Below, piece after piece: positions 54,355 through 64,000 of a stretch of 64,000 nucleotides of DNA. The notes under the pieces were generated by a model that saw nothing but the letters and a program-made list of their open reading frames with translations, was not told the DNA's origin and made no database searches. Location of the stretch: assembly GCA_019925795.1 (NCBI GenBank), contig CM034309.1:16052729-16116728 (forward strand), read 5' to 3'. The position numbers and the translations under genes are program-made. The stretch comes from Dendrobium chrysotoxum (lineage: Eukaryota > Streptophyta > Magnoliopsida > Asparagales > Orchidaceae). Every line of letters starts with the position of its first letter. Position 1 is the stretch's first letter.

Positions 54355-56671
54355 ATAGTCTAACCAAGCTAGTCGAGGCTAATATTATAAAATCTAGTAT
54401 AGCCAAGCCTAGCCTAGCTTGAACAAATCAATATAAGCCAAGTCAATTAATTCCAAAACCCCTCTCTTCGACCTTTTAGGATTAGAATAGCCCAATCCTT
54501 GGTTCTTGGCAAGTGAACCATTTTAAAAGATCTCTAGGTTTGGGGGAGTTAAAGCACAAATTCATACAAAAAAAATACAATCAAATCCTATATAAAGAGA
54601 ATATCAGAAACTTGTAAAAAAATGAATAAGAGAGAAGTTTGACAACTTATAGTTCATAGAAGATCTTCAAGAACACTAGAAACCTTTATGATAGTCAAAC
54701 ACTTTAAAGTTCATAATAGCTACCATTTCATTTTATAAAAATGCCTACCAAATAGCTATCTTATTTAATATTTAAAAGGCCAAGCAAAAGAATAAAATTC
54801 CCTTCACCTAAATTCTAAAATTAGGCCAAATAATTAAAATAATTGTTGAGAAGTTGATGATTATATATTGCGCATGTAACGAACATCATGTGTGGATGCA
54901 TGGATAGATCTTAAAGATCACGAAACTTGAATAACAAGAACTATAAGATATATTAAATATATTCTGATAGATTTTTTATCAGAATAATATGTTTAACCAT
55001 AATAAGAAAGTCCAATTAGACATGTAGTCCTAATGTTATTAAACCCTAAAAGCAATGACTACAAATCTAAAACTTGTATAACTTATAGCACAAGTGTGAT
55101 AAGCTATAACAAATATGTTCCACGAGTTTTTGTATGAAAATATTATCTTCACCAAAAAGCAAACTATTGATTAATTTAAGCATAATAAAGGAGATATAAA
55201 TCTAATAAGCAAGTATGACTTTCAAACCATTTAGGGTAGTGAATCTAACTATCAAAATCAAGATCATAAGTATTTAAAATTTGATAAGATTCAAGAAATT
55301 GTTATATAAACATATCATCATACCAAATAATTGACACTACTAATAACATAACAATAGTGAATCAAACAATCCCTTGGTATAAATGGCATCACATGAATAT
55401 AATTAGCTGACTTGGTTGTATCGTAATGTAGTTTAATTTGAATTCATACTTATTTTACACATTTTAATTCTATATTCTTATATTATGCAGAAATGAAAGC
55501 AACTCCATAGTCACAGGTTCTAATGCATTTTTTTGTTCTATAGTTTGTACTTTATGTCCTAAGAACTTTGCTGCTAGTGTATGGGCATACAACTAACATT
55601 TAAATAAAAGTGTAAAATTTCTTGTGTTTAGGTCTCTCTTTTCTATATATACACTATATTGCTTGTAAGCAATTAAACTCTTTTTTAAATCTTGTAATGT
55701 ACGAAAGAAATCAGATTTCTTTTTTGATCAAAAGTACTATGTGAAATCTTCGGGTTTTCCTCCTCCTTTATGTCATAGGTATAGAGTTTGAATCAATAGA
55801 GAACATTTTCTTCTGTATGAATCGATATTCTTACATTCTAATTTGTTCTTGATACCTCCTAAGGAAAATCCCGAATTGGATCCAAAATGGACAGGTTAGT
55901 ATGAGCTTATCCATGCGGTTATGTACTCTTCAAATAGGAATCCATTTTCTAAAACATTCTGATTTTCGTGTTTTTGTGACCCTATCGTAGAGTAGTTGGC
56001 CTAGCCATCATGGTCATGATAAGTTATTGATATTGATTGAGTTGGAGGGAGTCAGAGACTACAAAGGAATCCATCCATAAATAAACCTTCATCCCGGTTA
56101 CCTTCATCACCAAAGCATCACGACTATTTCCAAGGGACTAGCATCTCCGATTTTTTTCCATACTATTCTTCCTGCAGCTGTCAAGAACATATTCTTTTGC
56201 TAAAACTAATTGTTATCTATTTTGTTGTATTGTTTAATTCTTAATAATTAGGCTGCTTATTAGAATTTCACATGGCTAATGGATTAGAGAAATCAATAAT
56301 ACAAATGGTCAAATCATCATCATTAGCATTATCCCAACTATTTAAGTTAGGCATTATCGCAACAAAATTATTGTTTAATAGCAATCAACTAAGCACTGGC
56401 CTGCCTTAATCTTGCTCGCTCGCCCCACCCTAACCTCACTAATTTGTACATAGGCTTAGATTTAAGAAGCTCATCACAATTCAACCACTCTCTTTGATCG
56501 ATCCATCGCTCTGCCCTTCTAGGTAGTGTATGTCATCTTTTTCTTGTTTTGTTGTGATCTGGCTCCTCCCATCCCACTACTCTTCAACTATTATCATTAG
56601 GTAAATTTTTTTCCTTAATAAAAGAAAATTCTAACGAATGAGTTTCCAAAAAAAAGGGCTAAATAGCCTTT
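54355..56671. other. Intergenic DNA
   Basis: No gene recognised except the plastid-like piece at 55810-55985. Short CTAGCC/AAGCCTAGCC words occur at 54360-54420. The remainder is unique-looking AT-rich sequence without long frames. Confidence 0.6.
55810..55985 (+). other. Likely plastid-derived fragment (NUPT)
   Basis: The stretch GAATCGATATTCTTACATTC, CCTAAGGAAAATCCCGAATT and CTTATCCATGCGGTTATG...CTC recalls a non-coding part of the chloroplast inverted repeat. It carries several C/T and G/A changes, as expected for old organelle inserts. Recognition is from memory of that region; no search was run. Confidence 0.5.
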
Positions 56672-56779
56672 ATGGTAGCAAATAATAATCTAACATCAAC
56701 GAGTGATATCTCGACTGAAAGGAGAGGCTATAGCTCGAGCAAAGCGGGAGGAGAGACGAAAGGCCGGTCCCCGTTTGGT
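56672..56779 (+). CDS. Doubtful first exon of an unknown gene
   Basis: ATG at 56672 opens 36 codons (MVANNNLTSTSDISTERRG...) with unusually GC-rich, non-repetitive codons. It ends before a perfect donor-like GTAAGT (56780). A possible partner exon lies at 57201. No family recognised. It may be chance. Confidence 0.25.
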
Positions 56780-57200
56780 GTAAGTACTTCTTAAACTTGA
56801 TTGAAAGCAGCACATAACAATGAGATTTATAGTTGCAAATAACCTTCTACGACCTCTAAATTGTCATTTTGTAACCATTTTGACAATCACAAAATGTCCA
56901 AATTCTAGTACTCAACGAATCTCATTTTTCATTCATTTATGCTACGTATTTACTATATGAGATATAAAACTTATTTTTTTCAAAAATTATTTTGAACTAT
57001 TTATATCCATCTAGGTCTATCATTATTTTTTATAGTTATCAGACATTAATTTTATCAACTCGTTCATAGGCATATTTATTACTCTTTATTGCATATATCT
57101 AAATCCATTGAGCTTCCTTTTAATGCGTTATATTTTGTAAACGTTTCTACAAATTTTTTCTTTAATATAATTATTTTTTATTTTTCGTTAATATAATCTT

Positions 57201-57404
57201 ATGGTCAATGCTGGTGACCATAAGAGTAGGGAGCGAGATGAAAATCTGAAGAAATTGGATAAGGAAGTGCAACACTTAAACATGGCAATGTTTCGTCTTT
57301 CTACTATGGATGGCTTTTTGGCTCTCATTTCTGCTCTCCATGACTTTTATTTTTCTTGTAGTTCTATTTTTCTTCTAATTTTGCTTTGCAATGGAATCAC
57401 TTAA
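57201..57404 (+). CDS. Small unknown ORF or exon (67 codons)
   Basis: A charged helical start (GDHKSRERDENLKKLDKEVQ) precedes MAMFRLSTMDGFLALISALH and a hydrophobic end (FLLILLCN) that could be one membrane segment. It is more protein-like in composition than its surroundings. No family recognised. It could be the second exon of the piece at 56672. Confidence 0.3.
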   Translation: MVNAGDHKSRERDENLKKLDKEVQHLNMAMFRLSTMDGFLALISALHDFYFSCSSIFLLILLCNGIT

Positions 57405-59269
57405 GATTCATTTATTTATGCACCTCTTTGAACCCTTCTTGTTGCTGGCTCAAGTAGGAGAAAGTGTTGGTCATAGAAGGTTAATAATCCCTTCATTATA
57501 AGAGAGCCTTTTAACTAGGACTAATCAGTTGGCTCTATAATGATTTATTATAAGTAGCAACAAATTAATTTGGGAGAAAATATATTACATTTGTTTCGAA
57601 TAGGTCAGTAGAAAATGTTGATAAACTCTATAAAAAAATATCATAATTTTAATATCTTAAATTATCATTATCCCTTATCTATTTAGTTAGCTAAAATAAT
57701 CAACCAAACTTGATTGAAGGATTCTTATAAGCATATAGGTTACATCACCTAAGAGAATCTCATAAATTTTATATGAAAGCTTACTAAAGGTGTTAATTTT
57801 AAGTTGATTGCAATTAATATAGGGCTTTATGTTCTATTGAGTGTATATTATGGCTCATAACCTAAACTTATCCATTAGGAAATACTTGGGTTGTGGTCAT
57901 AATTAGGCTAAAAACCAAGTCGAATGTCATGTGCCACGTCCTTGTTGAGTGTTATCACATGAACATGCTTAGCATTACGTTGGCTCTTTGTGAGCTTTAA
58001 GTAAAATTAAATTTGTGGTCATTTAAATCAATGTAGAAGATGGATGTCTAGTCTCTTTTAGCATTAAATGGTTGATAATTATTCTATTTTTTATTTTATA
58101 TTTTTTTGTTGGAAAACTTATATATTGATATGTTTCTATCATATTATAACTTTTTTTTTCTCTATCATCAAGAATGGGTCCAAAAGAGTTTATCTTGAAA
58201 TTTAGTACTATATTTTTATGATAATAATCTTATATAATTATGGTATTCTAATAATCAGAAAGACGCATTGCATTTTTCTTGGAATAAACTCATCATTATT
58301 ACATTTTTTTTTCATAATTGTACTAATCATTTTGGCAGCAATATTAGATTTTTTTTAATTAAGACCCTTTAAGACTAACATCTTAGGCTCAATCATAAGC
58401 TTCTTGAATCATTTGGAAATCTTCTTTCACTTATATTATCAAGCCTTATTTGCATAAGAGAACTTTTGAAACCCAACTTGACCATCAAGTATATTGAATA
58501 AGGATCTACCCCCCAGACTAACTATAGCTTATTGGCAAAGAAGACCATCAACAGCTTTGAAAACCCAACTATTTTTATCTTAATTTGTAGTAGCTAGTGA
58601 CTATATCATTCCTTCTATTTTTAACCCAGCTTATCGAGGTTTTGCAAGTTTAATCAATTCTTTAGTGCTATCTTCAAAGCTTTTTTATTAGTCAAATAGG
58701 TTAACCCTCTAGGAGTTTATATTTTGAACTTTTTAAACTACCATAATGTTGACCCCATTTGTAATGGATTTCTTAACTGGGATACGTTCACCTCAAAGAA
58801 AATTCACAACAACTGATGGAAAAAAAGAACTCGAAAAATTCTCCAAAACAAACTAAGAGAACCATCAATATCATATAGAGATTGCAGAAGGTATCATAAC
58901 CAATAGGTCAATATCCAAATCAATAGATCTGACTAATAGTAATCTACAAACACTTTAAGGAGTAAGCAAGAGGATCAAGCTAATAAGAAAGCATACTTCA
59001 ATTAGAAGCCCAAACAAAGCCAAATAATAATTGAATTGAAAGTAAACAACAGGAATAGGCTCAACAATAGTATGTGACAACAAAACAAACAAATCATAGA
59101 TTGGGAACCAAAACAATACAATAAAATAAGAAGCTCAACCAAAGTTCAGAAACAACTAACCAATAATGAACATGGGATCCAGTAGATCAACTAGCCAACA
59201 ATAAAGCCATCCAACATACAGTGAGTCAAAATTGGAAGTATAAAAAAATTCCATTTATATTGCTCATGT
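57405..59269. other. Intergenic DNA, nothing recognised
   Basis: AT-rich, no long frame and no RNA gene signature. A purine-rich A/C stretch at 58800-59220 precedes the copia fossil and may be part of it. Confidence 0.55.
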
Positions 59270-60720
59270 TTATTTGAATGGAGTGATAGAAAAAAATTGT
59301 TAACTTCTAGAAGTCACCAGTAATCTTCTTTTTATAGAATCAAGTATGCAAAAGATATTGGGGAGAATATATCATAATTGCTACTTACCATATCAGTAGA
59401 ATACTCTCAAGAGTGATTTGTTTAAAAGTTCTTTCAACTATTTGATAGAATTCTTACCCACAAATATCTTTTTATTTTCTTCTAAAAAATTCTCCAAAAT
59501 ATTTGGGGGCATTACCTATGTCCATATACACAAACAACATAGGGGTAAACTAAATCCTCAAGCCATAAAATGTGTCTTCATTAAGTATTATCCCACTCAA
59601 AAATGCCAAAAAAATTCCTTAGCTCATAGAATGTCATTTTTTTTGTGAAAAGCAAATTTTTTTAATCAAACTCATCTTTATAGGAGAGATCTGTCAACTG
59701 GAATCTAAATTTGATAAAAAAATGTTTCATCTTGGCATCCCTACAACATAGATCCCAACAAATCCAAGATTCATACTACTTAAAGCCTAAGAAAGAAAAA
59801 AATAAGCCCAAATAGAATCTTCGGTAACCTCAAGACTCATAATTGTTACCAAGTAATAATAATTAACCGACCACTACTCATTTCTATCCCATCTTTTAAT
59901 ATACATCCTTTCACAATTTTTCTCTCTCACATAAATCCTTCCTGGCAAATATTAACACTAGTTCCATTCGAATATCACAAATCCTATTTAAGGCACACTT
60001 GAAAATAAGAATCGGAATGATGCCATAAGAAAAGAGATTGATGCCCTAAAAATATAAAATCAAACTAGGAAGTGTTGAACTGCTGAAAGAAAAAAAAAAG
60101 TAAAATGGTATAACGCAAGTGGATTCTTTCTATAAAATATGATACAATTAGTAGTCTAGAAATGCACAAGGCAAGAATAATAGTTAAAAGATATACTTAA
60201 TACCATAGAAATAGCTACCAAGAATCGTTTGCTCTTGTTTCAAAAAATGAATACAATTCACATACTATTTTTTAGCACTAATATCAGATGGTCTATGTAA
60301 TGTTATAAAGTAAAAGTGCCTTCTTATATGGAGATGTTGAAAATCTACATGAATCCTTCGCCATGGCTCAATAGCTCATTCGCAAAGAACAAGAAGTGCA
60401 AATTGAAAAAGGCCCTAAATGAACTTTAAATAGCCCCCAAGAGCATGCTTTGGCATATTTACAAAAGCCATAATTAAAGGGGATCATACCTCTTTATAAA
60501 ACACTCCACTAATAGTAAGATATCAATTTTTATTATATCTGTTGACAATATAATTGCATTAGGTTCTTGTAATAAAGAATGGGAGACCCTCAGAAGAAAG
60601 CTTGCCAAAAAAATTTTGAGATTGAGTTGGACAAACTCAAATGCTTCTTGGATATATATCAGTAGTACAATCTGAACAAAAAAATATTTTCTCTTAACAA
60701 AAATATGTTGGGGATCTACT
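59270..60720 (+). pseudogene. pol: Fossil copia pol (integrase end and RT), unrelated to SIRE copies
   Basis: Readable words across frames include AHVYLNGVIEKN, WGEYIIIATYHISRILSRV, FNYLIEFLPTNIFLF, YVHIHKQHRGKLNPQAIKCVF and YYPTQKCQK. In the RT region these are YGDVENLHESFAMAQ, CKLKKALNEL and ISVDNIIALGSCNKEWE, which resembles the YVDDII motif. The pattern is a non-SIRE plant copia. No LTRs found. Heavily decayed, hence older than the other elements. Confidence 0.75.
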
Positions 60721-61351
60721 AGAGGAGATCAAAATAATTAATAGCAAATCTTATAAAGCCCTAAGTGAACTAGGTCAAAAGTTAGATGCAACTGGAACAG
60801 AAAAAAACATAAGATAATATCAAAGATTAGATAAAAAAACTAATCTATCTATCTCACATCCATTGATTTTACAGTAAGTCTCTTCAATCAATTCATGCAC
60901 AAATCTAAAGGTATCAGCTTCAAGCAACTTATCAAGTTCTCAGATAACTTAAATTAAATGTTAGAAAAAGTTATCTATACTTAATTTGTATTAATGCAGA
61001 CTATTCAGGGTCATCATTTACATCTAAACAAATTTTTATAATTATTTATTTAGACAGAAAAAACATTTTGAAGAGTAAACTTTAGCAATAAAAATAGTAT
61101 TGACCTAATTCTCTTCAATCCTATAAACTGGAAATATTTTTTACGGTTCAATCGGTGTAAAATTTTAGAATGTTCTATAACTAAATCATAAACTTAATAG
61201 TGACTAGTTTTACTGATCAGCAGAATTAAAATGAATAGATAGATAATGGAGCAAAATATAATAGAAAAATATTCCGGTCAGGTACAGAATAAAAACTTAT
61301 CTTCCCATTATGGCCATAAGCTCTACATTAACTTAAAAATTTTATAATATT
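60721..61351. other. Intergenic DNA and probable 3' UTR of the PELP1-like gene
   Basis: No coding sequence. AT-rich DNA downstream of the gene at 61352 (minus strand); the 3' UTR and poly(A) site should lie here, but no specific signal was chosen. Confidence 0.5.
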
Positions 61352-62148
61352 CTATTCAGAGTCAGGATCACCGTCCACAATATCTGGCAATGAATCCAAG
61401 GAAAAAGAGTCTGAATCATAAGATAACATTGCATCCTTTCCCTTGTACAAACTTCTAGGAGGAGAATCTTCTTTAATGTTGCCAATTGAGAGGCCAGGAG
61501 CATTGCTGCCATGGTTGCTCATATTTACAGGTATGTTCACAAGACTGTCACTTTTCCGTAGCGTCATCTCTGTAGTCAAGACTGCTGCATTTCCTTGGCC
61601 AAAATCCATCTTGTTGGGTGAAGCATTGTGGAAGCTAATCTCGTTTCTAGGCGTAGACTCTTCAGTTTTCTCTTTATCAATAGTAGTTTCACCTCTGCCA
61701 AAGCCTTCCATCTCTACACCAACATTTTGTGAAAATTTGTCTTCATACTCTGAAACATGATGACTGACTTCTGAATTAATAGCCAAAGGTTTCTCCATAA
61801 TATCTTCAGAAACATTTAATAATTGTTTGGCTGTTTTATTGTATTTATCATTCAGATTTCTGTTCTCTAATGAAGTTCGTCCCTCCTCATCAAACAAACC
61901 GCTGGATAGTTCTTCATCCTCTTCATCAAGGAGTCCTAAATCACCTTTTGAGAAAGAAGGGAGGTTTGTTTTAGTACTATTGTTGAAGTTACCGCTTGCA
62001 AAACTCTGGTTGAATCCTTCACCAACTGATAGATTATTGGGAGCGGGATGGTCCACAAGTGGCAGAGCACGAGGATGTATGAGAACTTCAAGAGCAAGAA
62101 GGGCATGTGCACAGAAGGTAGCTATCTTTGATCCAGTTTCCTGCCTTC
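61352..62148 (-). CDS. PELP1/RIX1-like protein, last coding exon
   Basis: In animals PELP1 and in fungi Rix1 scaffold the complex that processes ITS2 of pre-60S ribosomes in the nucleolus and nucleoplasm. This exon starts after acceptor GCAG (62152-62149) and reads RQETGSKIATFCAHALLALE then VLIHPRALPLVD, the conserved end of the repeat region. About 230 residues of acidic, Ser/Asn-rich tail follow (DLGLLDEEDEELSSGLFDEEG; DSLPDIVDGDPDSE) to TAG at 61354-61352. The split Gly codon joins in phase with the upstream exon (LFQRG-RQETG). Plant-type intron borders support a live gene. Identification is from family memory. Confidence 0.78.
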
Positions 62149-62711
62149 CTGCGGTATAATTTCCAAAGGAAATTGGAATGAGAAAACAACAGCATTTACA
62201 AGATTTTTTTTTTTTTATGTTAAAAAACTAGCTTTTAACTTCGATGATGTGCTAATTGATGAACCTTAACGAGATAAAACAAAACAAGATCCGAGAACTG
62301 TAGTTGTTAGATTTGTTAAGATCTATATGTTTTTTACAAAATTCATTATATTAAATCATTCATTAGAGCAAATAGCGACAAACGCTAAAACTCCAATATG
62401 ACACAAAGTGTATCGAGGCAATCAATATAGAAAATTTAGATGGAAGGTTTGGAGAAAGCAGTTACAGGGTGAGCTAAAGCATAAGTAGAAATAATCATTT
62501 AAAATGGAAAAAAAAAACACTAAAGTCCTCTTAAAGCACTACATCATACTCAAAATTACACCAAATATTGAACAAAGAATTATAAAGATCATTATTAATG
62601 ATGGATCCAACTAGACAACAAATGGGCAATGTATAGTTAAATAATCGATTGCACTAGTAAAATTGATCATGCTACTTGAAAGTTAAAAAACCTAGTTGAT
62701 GGCATTATTAC

Positions 62712-62949
62712 CTCTTTGAAATAGATCAAGACCTTGGGATAAATATGGAGATCGAGTATGAGTTGGTGAAAGAAGAGATGCTAGCAGCACCTCCAAGGTT
62801 GCTAACTGATAATCAGCAAAAGAGGATTCATCTGTCAATAAACACAACTTGTTTTCATTCGCCCAGCTTGCATCAAAAGCATTCGTAGCCACAATTATCA
62901 CCAGAAAATCAACATCTGGACGCCAGCACTCAGATTTCAACGAACCACC
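62712..62949 (-). CDS. PELP1/RIX1-like protein, internal exon
   Basis: Acceptor AACAG (62954-62950) and donor GAG|GTAATA at 62712/62711. It reads GGSLKSECWRPDVDFLVIIV and, after a gap, FADYQLATLEVLLASLLSPT then YLSQGLDLFQRG. This is an alpha-helical repeat segment typical of the family. It joins in phase at both ends: ...ALLTM before, RQETG after. The intron to the last exon is 563 bp. Confidence 0.78.
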
Positions 62950-63350
62950 CTGTTAAGTTTCCAAAAATAGTTATTGAAACCATAATACAAAAGACAGGAA
63001 AATGATGCGATAAGTTGATTTCAAATACCTTAAGCAAAGAGATATATGAAAAAGTAAATCATATAGATCACTGGAATTTAAAAAAATTGGGGTGAAACGT
63101 AAAATGTTAGAAAATGAGGGCCTAGAAAGTGGGTAATGAACTTTTTAATATTTGTTATATAACATAAACACGTATCATATAATGCAAAAAAAAAAGTGGG
63201 CACAGTTCTACTTAAAGCCCATTAAGACAACAAAATATAGATGTCTTTCAGATATGAAAATCTGAAACTCATATACCTTTGGAATGTATCATTGAACATT
63301 TCTTGGCTGAACCAATTTTAAATTCAGAAAGAAGTTCCAATTTTCCTTAA

Positions 63351-63355
<5 letters not shown>

Positions 63356-63417
<62 letters not shown>
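63356..63417. repeat. (AT)n microsatellite in a PELP1-like intron
   Basis: About 30 uninterrupted AT units inside the 685-bp intron between exons 62712-62949 and 63635-63921. Confidence 0.97.
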
Positions 63418-63422
<5 letters not shown>

Positions 63423-63634
63423 ATTAGCCGAAATTATGTGCATGTATCATGACCATTCCTAAACATCCGTTATGTGATGAAAGATTTGTTGACCATCCTA
63501 ATGACATGCAAAGGTGGAATCAGCTAACACTTAAAATTGTCAAAGTTAAACTGCAAAGATTTTCAACACAACTAAGGTCAGAGAGATGCGTATAACTTTA
63601 TATTTAAAAAGAAATTTCGCCACTACATCCGTAC

Positions 63635-63921
63635 CATTGTAAGAAGAGCTTCCAATGCTTTTAGTGCAGCAATCTTCACAGAAAGAGGAGCTTCTGATTT
63701 CTTGCTGCAAGTCTTGACGCTTAAATCAACACCATTGGAATGTTCCAGTGGAATTACTGAGGCACGTTTCCTCTTCTTGTGGTAATTTTGCCCAAATGTC
63801 CCGCCAACTAAGATAGATGATTGCATATTGGAAAGCATTGCACTACTCCCAAGCTCAAGGTTATCAGTAAGGTCAGCAAAAGCATTATTAATTACTTCTT
63901 GAGCAAGGTAAAGAGACATTC
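63635..63921 (-). CDS. PELP1/RIX1-like protein, internal exon
   Basis: Acceptor ATCAG before 63921; donor ATG|GTACGG at 63635/63634. It reads MSLYLAQEVINNAFADLTDN, a basic stretch KKRKRAS that could be a nuclear localisation signal, then KIAALKALEALLTM. The gene continues beyond the right edge, so its start and most of the RIX1-like N-terminal domain are not in the window. Confidence 0.78.
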
Positions 63922-64000
63922 CTGATCAAGGTCAAAGTTCAAGAGTTAATCATATTCATTTATTTATAAAAGTAGATAGCATTTTTAATAACAATATAAT

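Noticed and set aside
61443..62159. Plus-strand open frames opposite the last PELP1-like exon
   Set aside because: Antisense shadows of a well-supported minus-strand exon; no domain.

Overview
The window is flowering-plant nuclear DNA: AT-rich, intron-containing, and made mostly of transposable elements. The elements are giant Ty1-copia retrotransposons of SIRE/Maximus type, a decayed CACTA (En/Spm) transposon and an older copia fossil. The only clear host gene is the 3' end of a PELP1/RIX1-like ribosome-biogenesis gene at the right edge. The species cannot be told from this window.

Layout. (1) 1-2575: element X (minus), with a 5' LTR, PBS and open gag; it runs off the left edge. It sits in the pol of (2) element Y (plus, 2576-10379), which has a decayed pol, an extra 3' ORF and a 3' LTR. 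(3) 10380-11639 and 21346-21850: an old tandem-repeat field, split by (4) element B (plus, 11640-21340), a complete copy with two 1657-bp LTRs and the 5-bp duplication GTAGA. (5) 21851-30640: non-coding repeat DNA with CTAG-rich, TTGACC-rich and very AT-rich blocks. (6) Element C (minus, about 31329-47850), a second copia family. It is split by (7) element D (minus, 35019-46447), which has both LTRs and the duplication GTCTT. (8) 47851-54351: a CACTA element with TNP2-like and TNPA-like pseudogenes and a right end CACTACAGG. Its TNP2 is split by (9) solo LTR E (48756-50501, duplication TCTAC). (10) 54355-61351: intergenic DNA with a likely plastid fragment, a doubtful two-exon gene and a copia pol fossil. 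(11) 61352-63921: three exons of the PELP1-like gene (minus).

The most unusual feature is the control architecture of the X/Y/B/D family. The LTR U3 carries seven pairs of a 15-bp dyad, ATCGTMC-N-GKACGAT. The two dyads of a pair are 21 bp apart centre to centre, pairs recur about every 105 bp, and a TATA box follows. A second array of the same dyads plus its own TATA box lies inside the element, just before an extra ORF between pol and the 3' LTR. In the C/E family both the LTR and the sequence next to the ORF carry a changed dyad (TTCGTAC-N-GTACGAA type). This suggests a shared cis-code that links genomic RNA transcription with separate expression of the extra ORF. A conserved 3' splice-site-like signal at the gag/pol junction and a shared in-frame TAG in RNase H add to the expression puzzle. 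These are readings from sequence by eye; no alignment or search was run.
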